64,000 nt of DNA from Burkholderiales bacterium (lineage in GTDB: Bacteria > Pseudomonadota > Gammaproteobacteria > Burkholderiales > Casimicrobiaceae). This document shows, piece by piece, positions 44,527 through 52,923 of this stretch (the first letter of the stretch is position 1; every line of letters begins with the position of its first letter). A model generated the notes under the pieces. That model made no database searches. It had not been told where the DNA came from and saw only the letters and a list, made by a program, of their open reading frames with translations. The position numbers were made by a program, and so were the translations under genes. The stretch spans positions 372,001 through 436,000 of the forward strand of contig JABTUF010000002.1 of the NCBI GenBank assembly GCA_015075645.1, given 5' to 3'.

Positions 44527-44551
44527 CTCGTGGTGCCCCGGCCGGCTCGCC

Positions 44552-44872
44552 TCATCTCATCCCGCCCCTGCGCTTCAGGACGGACCCGTCGCGGGCATCG
44601 ACCTCGAGCTTGACGATCGATCCGTCCGGACCCAGCAGCTTGATCTCGTAGACCCAGCGGTCGCGTTCCCGTTCGAGTTCGACCGCGATCACCTGCCCCG
44701 GGACATCTCGCCCCACCCGCGCGAGGATGTCCTGCAACGGCAGGATCTCGCCCGCTTCGAGCGCGCGGCGGGCCCGGTCCTGGTCGTGATGACCGCCCGC
44801 GTGAACGGGAAGCACGGCGGCTGCCGCCAACACTACCGCAGCGGTCCATTGCCGCAAAGTCCTGCGTTTCAT
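44552..44872 (-). CDS. PepSY domain-containing periplasmic protein (first)
   Basis: A 106-residue protein with a Sec signal peptide (MKRRTLRQWTAAVVLAAAAV, cleaved near VHAGG) and a PepSY domain (ILPLQDILARV, VIAVELERERDRWVYEIKLL, VKLEVDARDGSVLKRR). PepSY proteins bind or inhibit peptidases and often regulate sensor kinases. It is the first gene of the operon with the response regulator and kinase. The start at 44872 has an AGGAACG region upstream. It is divergent from a second PepSY gene. Confidence 0.85.
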   Translation of the reverse strand: MKRRTLRQWTAAVVLAAAAVLPVHAGGHHDQDRARRALEAGEILPLQDILARVGRDVPGQVIAVELERERDRWVYEIKLLGPDGSIVKLEVDARDGSVLKRRGGMR

Positions 44873-44931
44873 CGGGCGTTCCTGCTCACGGTCGACACGT
44901 CGCGTCGAAAACCCCTTGTAGACGCCGTCAC

Positions 44932-44959
44932 CTGAACGGCAGATGAACACGCCGTTCAG
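44932..44959. promoter_or_regulatory. Perfect inverted repeat in the divergent PepSY promoter region
   Basis: CTGAACGGC (44932-44940), a 10-base spacer, and GCCGTTCAG (44951-44959) are perfect reverse complements. The left half also holds a direct repeat TGAAC-N6-TGAAC with 11-base phasing (44933 and 44944), the spacing OmpR/PhoP-type regulators use. It is the natural candidate binding site for the response regulator and would control both PepSY genes. Function inferred. Confidence 0.55.
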
Positions 44960-45032
44960 CGTGGATACATGCAGCCGCGGTCAAGATCGCACCACGGTCA
45001 CTCGACGACCGCGACCACCGGAGAACCGCGCG

Positions 45033-45503
45033 ATGAAAACCCCCTACGCACTTTCCGCCTTCGCCCTCGCCGCCGGACTCGCCGTCGGCTCGCTCGCCGT
45101 GACCGCGGTCCAGGCACAGGACCCCCTGGCCGGCGCCGCGCTCGAAGCCGGCGCGCGCCTGACCATCGGCCAGGTGGTCGAACGGCTGACCGCGCAAGGC
45201 TACCGCGACATCGACGAGATCGAGCGCGACGGCGGCGCCTGGGAAGTCGACGCGCGCACCAGCGCGGGTGAACGCGTGAAGCTTCGGGTCGACGCGCACA
45301 GCGGTGCGATCCTGAAGACGAAGACCGATGCGCGCAGAAGCGACCGCGACCACAAGCGCATGGGCGACGACAGCCGTCACGCGCCCACGGAATGCGGTAG
45401 CGAACCCTGCCGCACCGACCGGCGCGCGCAGGGGCTGTCGAGCGCGACGATGGGCTGGTACCTGTCGGACATCTACGCGCGCCTGCCCGCCACCGGCGGC
45501 TGA
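45033..45503 (+). CDS. PepSY domain-containing periplasmic protein (second)
   Basis: A 156-residue protein with a signal peptide (KTPYALSAFALAAGLAVGSL, cleaved near VQAQD) and a central PepSY domain (LTIGQVVERLTAQGYRDIDEIERD, WEVDARTSAGERVKLRVDAHSG). A C-terminal extension carries two Cys (TECGSEPC) and a variable tail. It faces the first PepSY gene across a 160-base spacer with the inverted repeat. Downstream on the same strand is a cytochrome b561, suggesting a periplasmic redox or stress module under the two-component system. Confidence 0.85.
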   Translation: MKTPYALSAFALAAGLAVGSLAVTAVQAQDPLAGAALEAGARLTIGQVVERLTAQGYRDIDEIERDGGAWEVDARTSAGERVKLRVDAHSGAILKTKTDARRSDRDHKRMGDDSRHAPTECGSEPCRTDRRAQGLSSATMGWYLSDIYARLPATGG

Positions 45504-45641
45504 CGAGCGAGGCGGGACGCGACGCTCCGGAGGCGCCGGCGGGCCGGTCGCCTTCGGCCGCGTCCCGCCCGGCGCGCCGAAAGCATTCCGTCCGATGCCC
45601 CGAATGCGTCCATCGAACTGCCACCCGCGAAAGCCACCGCC

Positions 45642-46238
45642 ATGCCCATATCAACGACGACACGCCGCGAGGCGTACCACCCGTGGTCCATCGCCGCCCA
45701 TTGGCTGACCCTGCTCCTCCTCCTCGCCGTGTACGCGGCGATCGAACTTCGAGGCGTCTTTCCGAAAGGAAGCGAGGCCTACGTCGCGATGAAGTCCTGG
45801 CATTTCACGCTCGGGATGCTGCTGTTCGTCCTGGTCCTCGGGCGCCTCGTCCTGCGCCAGGTCGTGCGGGCTCCGGCGCTCGAGCCTCCTCCGGCCGACT
45901 GGGAGCGGTGGCTGGCGGGCTCGATGCACGTGGCGCTGTACGCATTCCTCGTGGCGATGCCCCTCCTGGGCTGGCTCGCGGTGAGCGCCAAGGGCAGGCC
46001 GGTACCCTTCTTCGGCGCGGAGCTGCCGCCGCTGATCGCGCCGGACAAGGCGCTCGCGAAGAACCTCGAGGACCTCCACGAAGCGCTCGGCACGATCGGC
46101 TATTTCCTGATCGGCGTGCACGCGGCGGCGGCGCTGTTCCACCACCATGTGCGAGGCGACGATACACTGCGGCGCATGCTGCCACGACCGTTGCGCGGAT
46201 CTGCCGCGGCCGGATCGCTGCGCCTGCCGCCCGGATAG
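45642..46238 (+). CDS. Cytochrome b561 family membrane protein
   Basis: A 198-residue diheme membrane protein with four helices. The heme-ligand histidines are H20 (AAHW), H54 (SWHFTLG), H146 (LEDLHEALG) and H160 (IGVHAAAALF). The start with RREAYHPWSIAAHWLT is typical of YodB/YceJ-type cytochrome b561. Proteins of this group carry electrons to or from the quinone pool, often to a periplasmic partner. A His-rich patch follows (FHHHVRGDDT). It is 138 bases after the second PepSY gene. Confidence 0.92.
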   Translation: MPISTTTRREAYHPWSIAAHWLTLLLLLAVYAAIELRGVFPKGSEAYVAMKSWHFTLGMLLFVLVLGRLVLRQVVRAPALEPPPADWERWLAGSMHVALYAFLVAMPLLGWLAVSAKGRPVPFFGAELPPLIAPDKALAKNLEDLHEALGTIGYFLIGVHAAAALFHHHVRGDDTLRRMLPRPLRGSAAAGSLRLPPG

Positions 46239-46315
46239 ACGGAAAGCAGGTTCGCGCCGTCCCGGAGTAGGATCGACGCGGGGGGGCTCGCGGCTCGTCG
46301 CCGCGAGCGCGAGAC

Positions 46316-47593
46316 TTGGCGTCGACTTCCAACGCACGTGAGGGCGCGCGCCCCAACCCCGACCGGGCGTACGTCGCGCGGGCGCGAGTCGATCACGCGC
46401 GCGCCGGCCTCGCGATCGCGGTCGCGGCGCTCGCATGCATCGCCGTTGTCTGGCTCGGCTACGAGGCGTGGCGATTCCTCGCGCGCCCGCAGCGCCTCGG
46501 GCCCATCGCGATTCATCCGGGCGCGATCGACCTCGTGATCCTGCACGACATGGTCGTCGACTGGTGGCGGGGGGCCCCGGTCTATGCCGGCCCCCGCGGA
46601 CCGGTCAACAACTACCCGCCGGCGAGCATGATCGCGCTCGCGCCGATCTACGGCTGGTCCTCGGAGCCGCTCACGGTCGTCGTGTGGCTCGCCAGCTTCG
46701 CCGCCGCGCTGGTGGCGCTCGCGATCCTCCTCGCACGCGAATCCGGCGCACGCACCGGCGTCGAGCGCGCGATCGCCGCGCTCGTCGTCGTCGCGACCTA
46801 CCCGGCCGGCGCGACCTTGGGCAACGGACAGATCGGTGTCCACATCGTGCTCGCATCGGTGATCGCGCTGCTGCTGTTGCGCGATCGTCCTCCATCCTGG
46901 CCGCGAGACGTCCTGGCCGCCGCGCTCCTGCTGTTCGCGCTGGCCAAGCCGACGCTCGCCGGGCCGCTCGCGCTGGTCGCGGCGGTGCTGCCGGGCGGCG
47001 TACGGGTCGTCGCGCTCGTCGCGGTCGGCTACCTCGGCCTGACATGCGCCGCGTCCGCCGTGCGGGACGAGGGCCTCGCCTCGCTATTGGGCCAGTTCCT
47101 CGCGCGCGGCTGGTCGCAGGCGATGCGCGGCGGCGAGTCCAATCTGCACCGGTTGCTCGCCGATGCGGGGCTCGCCGGCTGGATGCCTTTCGCATCGCTC
47201 GGTGCGATCGCGCTCCTCGCGCCGTTCCTCATGCGCTGCCGCCGGGCCGATCCGTGGCTGCTGATCGGCGTCGCTGCGATCGTCACGCGGTTCTGGGCCT
47301 ACCACCGCTGGTACGACGACCTGCTGATCCTGTTGCCGCTGGTCGCGCTGTCGCGCATCGCGCTCGACACTTCATCGCCCAGCCGCGATCGCAGCGGCGC
47401 ATGCGCGCTCGGCGTCGCCGTCGTGCTCCTGTTGCTCGCTCCAGGCGGCCTCTACCTCCTTCCCGAACCGTGGAACACAGGCTACCGGATGGCCCAGGTC
47501 GGCACGTGGCTCCTCGCGGCCGCCCTCCTCGCGCGATTCGCCTGGCGCGAAGCGTCGTCCGCAGGGCCGATCGGCAGGGCACCGCGCGCCTGA
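46316..47593 (+). CDS. GT87-like polyprenyl-phosphate-dependent glycosyltransferase family membrane protein
   Basis: A 425-residue protein with about ten hydrophobic segments. The sequence VVDWWRGAPVYAGPRGPVNNYPPASMIALAPIYG matches the D-x-x-Y...NNYPP region of GT87/DUF2029 mannosyl- and arabinosyltransferase-like proteins that use polyprenyl-phosphate sugars. The catalytic activity is not proven for most members. The start is a TTG; no better ribosome-binding site is seen, and the exact start is uncertain. The C-terminal half (FWAYHRWYDDLLILLPLV) is also typical. Confidence 0.75.
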   Translation: MASTSNAREGARPNPDRAYVARARVDHARAGLAIAVAALACIAVVWLGYEAWRFLARPQRLGPIAIHPGAIDLVILHDMVVDWWRGAPVYAGPRGPVNNYPPASMIALAPIYGWSSEPLTVVVWLASFAAALVALAILLARESGARTGVERAIAALVVVATYPAGATLGNGQIGVHIVLASVIALLLLRDRPPSWPRDVLAAALLLFALAKPTLAGPLALVAAVLPGGVRVVALVAVGYLGLTCAASAVRDEGLASLLGQFLARGWSQAMRGGESNLHRLLADAGLAGWMPFASLGAIALLAPFLMRCRRADPWLLIGVAAIVTRFWAYHRWYDDLLILLPLVALSRIALDTSSPSRDRSGACALGVAVVLLLLAPGGLYLLPEPWNTGYRMAQVGTWLLAAALLARFAWREASSAGPIGRAPRA

Positions 47594-47713
47594 GTCGGCG
47601 CAGCGAACCTCGCGCGGCGTCCGCCGACGCGCCGAAGCGACCGTGTGGCATGCTCTGACGACGGCCGACACCCGCGGCCGCGCACCCGACCGACGCTCGC
47701 CGCCGCGACACCG

Positions 47714-48682
47714 ATGACCTCCCTGCCCGCGCCCTCGCTTCCACCGGTTCGCCGCGTCGCCGTCGTCGGCGCCGGCGCCGTCGGAGGCTACTACGGCGGC
47801 ATGCTCGCGCTCGCCGGCGTCCCGGTCACGCTCATCGCGCGCGCGGCGCACGTCGATGCGATCGCGCGCGACGGCCTCGCGATCGTCCGCGCCGACCGCC
47901 GCGACGTCGCGCGCGTCGAGGCCACGACGCAGATGACCGCGATCCGGACGGCCGACGTCGTGCTCGTCTGCGTGAAGTCCCCCGACACGCGCGCCGTGGC
48001 GCTCGAGATGGCGCCGCACCTCGCGCCCGGCGCGACCGTGGTGAGCCTTCAGAACGGCGTCGCTAACGCAGACGTCCTCGCCGAAACGCTTCCCGCTGTC
48101 GTGCTCGCGTCGGTCGTGTGGGTGGGCGTGTCGATGGACGCGCCCGGTGTCGTGCGGCACGCCGGACGCGGCGACCTGGAACTGGGCGTGGCGCGAAGCG
48201 GCGCCGGCCGACCGGGCGCGAAGGCGCGGGCCGCCGACATCGCGGCGATGTTCGAGCGCGCGGGCGTGCCCTGCCCGGTCGTGGACGACATCGACGCCGC
48301 GCTGTGGCGCAAACTCATCACCAACTGCGCGTTCAACGCGATCTCGGCGCTCGGCCGCGCGCGCTACGGACGCATGGCCGCGGAGCCCGCGATCCGCGAA
48401 CTCATGGAGACCGCGATCCGCGAAGCGGTCGCCGTCGCCCGCGCCTCGGGCGTCGCGATCGACGAGGCCGCGATGATCGCCTCGGTCTGGCGCACGGCCG
48501 CGGCGATGGCCGCGCAGCACTCGTCCACCGCGCAGGACGTCGTGCGCGGCAAGCGCACCGAGATCGACATGCTGAACGGATTCGTCGTCTCGCGCGGAGA
48601 CGCGCTGGGCGTCCCGGTGCCGGTCAACCGCACGCTCCACGCGCTCGTCCGCCTGCGCGAGGCCGGCGACGATCTCGCGTGA
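47714..48682 (+). CDS. 2-dehydropantoate 2-reductase (ketopantoate reductase) family
   Basis: A 322-residue NADPH-dependent enzyme. The Rossmann motif is VAVVGAGAVGGYYGGML, the active-site Lys region is VCVKSPDT, the conserved VSLQNGVANADVL follows, and DIDAALWRKLITNCAFNAISAL provides the second catalytic Lys and Asn. It reduces ketopantoate to pantoate in pantothenate synthesis, or a related 2-keto acid, since many genomes have paralogues; panB and panC are not adjacent. ATG 47714 begins nine codons before the conserved strand. Confidence 0.88.
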   Translation: MTSLPAPSLPPVRRVAVVGAGAVGGYYGGMLALAGVPVTLIARAAHVDAIARDGLAIVRADRRDVARVEATTQMTAIRTADVVLVCVKSPDTRAVALEMAPHLAPGATVVSLQNGVANADVLAETLPAVVLASVVWVGVSMDAPGVVRHAGRGDLELGVARSGAGRPGAKARAADIAAMFERAGVPCPVVDDIDAALWRKLITNCAFNAISALGRARYGRMAAEPAIRELMETAIREAVAVARASGVAIDEAAMIASVWRTAAAMAAQHSSTAQDVVRGKRTEIDMLNGFVVSRGDALGVPVPVNRTLHALVRLREAGDDLA

Positions 48683-48762
48683 CCGGCGCATCGCCCGTCT
48701 GACCGGCGGGCCGCCGTCCTGCCTCGTTGCGCCGACCCCCTCGCCCGCGGCGCCGGCCGCCG

Positions 48763-49419
48763 TCAGTTCGCGAGCGGCTTCGCCGCCACCATCGACGGGA
48801 ACTGGCGCTTGAGCGCGTCGAGCTTCGGCAGGTCGTTGTAGACGATGTACGGTTGCGTCGGATGGCGCGCCACGTAATCCTGGTGGTAGGCCTCCGCCGG
48901 ATGGAAATTCGCGAGCGGCGCGAGTTCGGTCACGATCTTCGACCGGAACGCCTTCGCGCCGTCGAGTTGCGCGATGTACGCTGCCGCGATCCGCTGCTGC
49001 TCGTCGTTGGTCGTGTAGATCGCCGAACGGTACTGCGTGCCGACGTCGGGTCCCTGGCGGTTCAATTCGGTCGGATCGTGCGCGACCGAGAAGAACACGC
49101 GCAGCAGCGTGCCGTAGCTCACGACCTTCGGGTCGAAGGTGATCTCGACCGACTCCGCGTGGCCGGTGCGTCCCGACGACACCGCTTCGTAGGTCGGGTT
49201 GGGCGCCGTGCCGCCGGCGTAGCCGGAGACCGCCCGCGTGACGCCGTTCAGGTGCCGGTAGACGGCTTCAACGCCCCAGAAGCAACCGCCGGCGAACACC
49301 GCGGTCTGCAATCCCCCGGATGGGGACGCCTTCATGTCGAGCGCGGGCGCGGGCACGGGCGCGGCCGCCATCGCGGACGAGGCGAGACCCAGCAGAAGTG
49401 CGAATGCGGAATGGCGCAT
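48763..49419 (-). CDS. msrA: Peptide-methionine (S)-S-oxide reductase
   Basis: A 218-residue methionine sulfoxide reductase with an N-terminal signal peptide (RHSAFALLLGLASSAMAAA), so it repairs oxidised periplasmic proteins. The catalytic motif GCFWGVEAVY (about residues 44-53) contains the nucleophilic Cys; VSGYAGG, VEITFDPKVVSYG, HDPTELNRQGPDVGTQYRS and YHQDYVARHP are the other conserved blocks. Start 49419 is chosen because it precedes the signal peptide. No recycling Cys pair is obvious near the C-terminus. Confidence 0.93.
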   Translation of the reverse strand: MRHSAFALLLGLASSAMAAAPVPAPALDMKASPSGGLQTAVFAGGCFWGVEAVYRHLNGVTRAVSGYAGGTAPNPTYEAVSSGRTGHAESVEITFDPKVVSYGTLLRVFFSVAHDPTELNRQGPDVGTQYRSAIYTTNDEQQRIAAAYIAQLDGAKAFRSKIVTELAPLANFHPAEAYHQDYVARHPTQPYIVYNDLPKLDALKRQFPSMVAAKPLAN

Positions 49420-49652
49420 CGTGGGCTCCGGAACCAGCGGGCAATGTGCGATTGTCGCCCGGATCGGGTCCAACCTTTCACGCTCGGGTATACCGCCCAA
49501 CGCGGCCGGTTCGTCACACCACCTCTCGCGTCGACGTTCGCGGGAGCGCCGTGTTCCCGCCCGGCGAAACTGTCGCGGACGACAGGAACGACGTCGTCGC
49601 AGCCTGCCGCCGCGGACGCCGCCATCTTCGACGCAGGCCAGCCGATTGCGCC

Positions 49653-49658
49653 TATGAT
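49653..49658 (+). promoter_or_regulatory. Candidate -10 element close to the MurF-like gene start
   Basis: TATGAT is a five-of-six -10 match ten bases before the ATG of the Mur-ligase gene, so transcription would begin at or just before the start codon. A clear -35 is missing. Suggests a leaderless message. Confidence 0.3.
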
Positions 49659-49667
49659 GCGCACCCG

Positions 49668-51110
49668 ATGGCCATGCGCTACCCGCTGAAGGAAGTCCCG
49701 GCGATGCTCCGCACGGCGGGCGGCCGGCGTCAGGTCATCGACGGCGCGAACTACCGGCTGTGGCCGGTCTGGTCGCGACTCGCGATCGCGTATCGCCGCA
49801 CCCTCGCCTCGCGCACGCGCGTGGTCGCGGTCACCGGAAGCTTCGGCAAATCGACCACGGTTCGCGCCATCGCCGCGGCGCTCGATGCGCCCGCAACGGA
49901 CGCGAGCCTGCGCAACGCCTGGACCTCGGTCGCGCGCGCGGTCCTGCGCATCGTGCCGGGCCAGCGCCACGCGGTCATCGAGACCGGTATCTCGGGACCG
50001 GGCGAACTCGCACGCTACGGACACGTCGTGCATCCCGACATCGCGATCGTCACGTCGATCGGCAGCGAGCACCACGCGAAGCTGCCGACGCTCGAGGACA
50101 AGCGCGGCGAGAAGGTCCTCCTCGTGCGCGCGCTGCGTCGCGGCGGCGTGACGGTCCTGAACGGCGACGACCCGCACACGCTGTGGATGGCGTCATCGGC
50201 GCCGGGCCGCGTTCTGACCTACGGGACCGGGACGCACGTCGATGTCCGCGCGAGCGACGTGCGCCTCGACTGGCCGCGCGGCATGCGCTTCCGGCTGCAC
50301 GCGTTCGGCGAGGAGCGCGTGGTGGCCACCCGCCTGATCGGGAGGCACATGGTCTACCCGATCCTCGCCGCGATCACCGTCGCGTGTCTCGAAGGCATTC
50401 CGCTCGATGCCGCGCTCGAACGGCTGCGCGCGCTCGAACCCACCCCCGGGCGCATGCAACCGGTCTTGCTCCCCAACGGCGCGATCCTGCTGCGCGACGA
50501 CTACAAGATGACGCGCGAGACGATCCACGCCGCGCTCGACGTGCTGGACGAGATTCCCGCCGCGCGCAAGATCGTGCTGTTCGGCGACATGTCGTTCGTC
50601 CAGGGACGCGAATGGCCGGTCTACCTGGCGGTCGGGATGCACGTCGCGCGCGTCGCGGACCGGTTCTCGACCGTCGGGCGCGCGTTCAAGCGCTACTCGC
50701 GCGGCGCACGCAAGGCCGGCATGCCGCGCGAGGCGATCGCGGACGCCGGCCGGACCGTGCAGGAGGCCGCGGCGCACCTCGCGCGGGTGCTCCGCCCCGG
50801 CGACGTCGTGCTGATCAAGGGCCGGCGCGGGCAGAAGCTCGACCGCGTGCGCCTGATCCTCGAAGGACACTCCGTAGGCTGCGCGATCAAGCTGTGCGAG
50901 ATCCGTTCGACCGAATGCCTGGTGTGCCCGATGTGCGAGAGTGGCTGGGGCGGCCACCGGGTGTTCGTGCCGGATTGGATCCCGCCCCGGTCCGATCGCC
51001 GGACTCGGCCGCCCGAGGGGCGATCGACCTACGCGACGATCTCGATCGCGTCGGCGACGAGCGTCGAGGCCAGCAGCACGCCATCGCAGCGCACCGTGCA
51101 TCCGACGTAG
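49668..51110 (+). CDS. Mur ligase family protein (MurF-like), stand-alone
   Basis: A 480-residue ATP-dependent ligase. The ATP loop AVTGSFGKSTT lies near residues 54-64, VIETGISGPGELA and IVTSIGSEHH are the Mur ligase central blocks, and the C-terminal domain has LRDDYKMTRETIHAAL (MurF-type). Mur ligases join amino acids or peptides to a carboxylate in wall or capsule synthesis. It is not in a division/cell-wall cluster. Unusually it ends with a Cys-rich segment (C405, C410, C417, C420 and C423) that resembles a zinc ribbon. The last 82 bases overlap the convergent small gene. Confidence 0.8.
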   Translation: MAMRYPLKEVPAMLRTAGGRRQVIDGANYRLWPVWSRLAIAYRRTLASRTRVVAVTGSFGKSTTVRAIAAALDAPATDASLRNAWTSVARAVLRIVPGQRHAVIETGISGPGELARYGHVVHPDIAIVTSIGSEHHAKLPTLEDKRGEKVLLVRALRRGGVTVLNGDDPHTLWMASSAPGRVLTYGTGTHVDVRASDVRLDWPRGMRFRLHAFGEERVVATRLIGRHMVYPILAAITVACLEGIPLDAALERLRALEPTPGRMQPVLLPNGAILLRDDYKMTRETIHAALDVLDEIPAARKIVLFGDMSFVQGREWPVYLAVGMHVARVADRFSTVGRAFKRYSRGARKAGMPREAIADAGRTVQEAAAHLARVLRPGDVVLIKGRRGQKLDRVRLILEGHSVGCAIKLCEIRSTECLVCPMCESGWGGHRVFVPDWIPPRSDRRTRPPEGRSTYATISIASATSVEASSTPSQRTVHPT

Positions 51111-51295
51111 CGGTCGAGCGCGCGGTCACCCATCGCTGGTCCGCCGTGGCGCCGCAGGACGTAGCGCCCCTGCGGTGTGTCGATCCAGGTGGCGACGTGC
51201 TCGCTCTTGCTGAGGGTGCCGAACGGTCCGCGCGACACGCGTCCGGTGACGCCACGCACCCGCCGCCCTTCATCGCCGGTGACCTTCGGTTTCAT
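51029..51295 (-). CDS. Small beta-rich protein downstream of the C25-like peptidase
   Basis: An 88-residue protein. Beta-strand-rich, with VRGVTGRVSRGPFGTLSKSE, GRYVLRRHGG and the repeated VG.TVRCDG pattern typical of small OB- or SH3-like barrels; I do not recognise a named family with certainty. ATG 51295 overlaps the stop of the caspase-fold gene (TGATG), so the two are translationally coupled and probably act together. The 3' end overlaps the convergent MurF-like gene. Confidence 0.6.
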   Translation of the reverse strand: MKPKVTGDEGRRVRGVTGRVSRGPFGTLSKSEHVATWIDTPQGRYVLRRHGGPAMGDRALDRYVGCTVRCDGVLLASTLVADAIEIVA

Positions 51296-52878
51296 CAGCG
51301 CTGCCGGCAGGTCCTCACGCCGACGACACGGCCACCCACGATCTTCACGACGACCGCGACCGCGTGCGGACCGCCCGGTGCCCCCGACGGCTTGCGCACC
51401 GCGAGGAAGTAGCGGCATCGTTCCGCCGCGCCCCGCGCATCCCCCAATGCGCGCGCGCCGGTCGGCGCCGCGGCCGCGAACGCGCGGAACGGCTTCGTGT
51501 CGACGCCTTCGCGCCTCGCGATGCTCGCGAGGTCGCGGCGGAGCCTCGGCGAGAGCGTATCGGTCGCCGCGCGGACCGCGGGAGCGCGCGTCCGCTGCAG
51601 GAAGCGCCCTTGTGCCGCGAGGTCGCCACGCCGCTCACGCCGGCGTTCGCGACGAGCCTTCACGAGCGACTCCTCGCCGTCCTTGCGCGCGCGCGCGCCG
51701 GGACGACGGGAACGCGAATCGGGCCGTGCGAACTCGGAGGCCACGGGATGGATCGACGGATCTCCCAGCAGGATGAACTGCGCGAGGGTCTTGAGATCGA
51801 TCGGGTCGATGTCGATGCGCCCGCCGACGAACGCCTGTCGCGCTTCGAGCGCCGCACGCCCGAGCGACATCCCCGAGAGCGCGCGCAGCAGGAACTCCTT
51901 CACCATCAGGTCGGCGGCCGTGGTGTCGCTGCGGTCGTCGCCGTAGGCGATCGTCGTGCTGCCGAAGAATCCGCACGCGCCCTGCGCGAGATAGCTCTGG
52001 CAGATCGGCCGGTCGGCGCCGATCAGGTCGGGCGAATAGAGCTGCGCGCCGTAGCAGCACTCTGCCGCGGCGACGGTGCCCGGCCTGACCTTCTTCGCGA
52101 GGCCGCGCGTGCTTAACGCGATCGGGTAGCGGGCGTTGCGCCTGCGGTCCTGTCCCTGGAACTCGGGCGAGCCCTCGCTGCCGTGGCAGTTGATGAAGTG
52201 CGCGAGCGCCGCGAGGGCGGAGGCGGAGAACCGCGGTCCGGCCGGCGGCGAGGTCCGCACCGTGCCGCGCACGCCGAAGACGTCGAAGGCGTTGCGCTCG
52301 CTCGAGGCCTTCCAGACCTTCGCGCTGAGCGCGAACGGCAGGCCGTAGGCTTCCGGCGGTCGACGCGCATGGCGCGCGGCGAGGTCGAGCAGCCGCACGA
52401 GGCTGGATGCCTGCGCGCTTCGGTACGCGCCGCGGAGGTCCGGCAGGCGGCCGACGACGCGGGTGGGACCGAGGAACGCCGCGACGTCGGTGCCGTAGCG
52501 GCCGTCGCAGGCGTACGGCAGGTCGCTCCACGCTACGCTGTCGGGGTCGTCGGGCGGATCGAACGCCGGATTCGCGATCGGCTGGTGCGGAACGACGTCG
52601 GGGGCGCCGAGGATCATCAGGTAATCCGGCGCCGCCCTGCGATACGCCGCGTCGACCGCCCGCTTCGCGCCTCGGTAGTCGAGCGCGTCGCGCATCGGGC
52701 GGCAACGGTACGCGCGCATCGAGCGGCCGTCGTCGAGCAGGACGAGCCGCGTGACGAGTCCGCGGGCGCGGTCCGCGGCGACGAGCCGTCCGATCGCCGC
52801 GCGGATGCGCCGCCACCCCGCGGATCCGTACTTCGCCCGCAGCGCGCCGCGGTGAGTGACGATCAGCTTGTCGGTCAT
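51295..52878 (-). CDS. Gingipain-type (C25) caspase-fold cysteine peptidase
   Basis: A 527-residue protein with a caspase-like (clan CD) domain as in peptidase family C25. The catalytic His is H232 in FINCHGSEG and the Cys is C274/C275 in AAECCYGAQLYSP. Other C25 landmarks are YLMILGAPDVVPHQP, GFFGSTTIAYG and the strand FILLGDPSIHP. No signal peptide is visible at the N-terminus (MTDKLIVTHRGAL), so it would be cytoplasmic, unlike secreted gingipains. A charged Arg-rich linker (residues about 385-420) leads to a small C-terminal domain. The small 88-residue gene is coupled to its stop. Confidence 0.8.
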   Translation of the reverse strand: MTDKLIVTHRGALRAKYGSAGWRRIRAAIGRLVAADRARGLVTRLVLLDDGRSMRAYRCRPMRDALDYRGAKRAVDAAYRRAAPDYLMILGAPDVVPHQPIANPAFDPPDDPDSVAWSDLPYACDGRYGTDVAAFLGPTRVVGRLPDLRGAYRSAQASSLVRLLDLAARHARRPPEAYGLPFALSAKVWKASSERNAFDVFGVRGTVRTSPPAGPRFSASALAALAHFINCHGSEGSPEFQGQDRRRNARYPIALSTRGLAKKVRPGTVAAAECCYGAQLYSPDLIGADRPICQSYLAQGACGFFGSTTIAYGDDRSDTTAADLMVKEFLLRALSGMSLGRAALEARQAFVGGRIDIDPIDLKTLAQFILLGDPSIHPVASEFARPDSRSRRPGARARKDGEESLVKARRERRRERRGDLAAQGRFLQRTRAPAVRAATDTLSPRLRRDLASIARREGVDTKPFRAFAAAAPTGARALGDARGAAERCRYFLAVRKPSGAPGGPHAVAVVVKIVGGRVVGVRTCRQR

Positions 52879-52923
52879 GCGCCCCTCGCCGCGAGGCGGA
52901 CCCTCGCGCGGCCGCGCTCCGCG

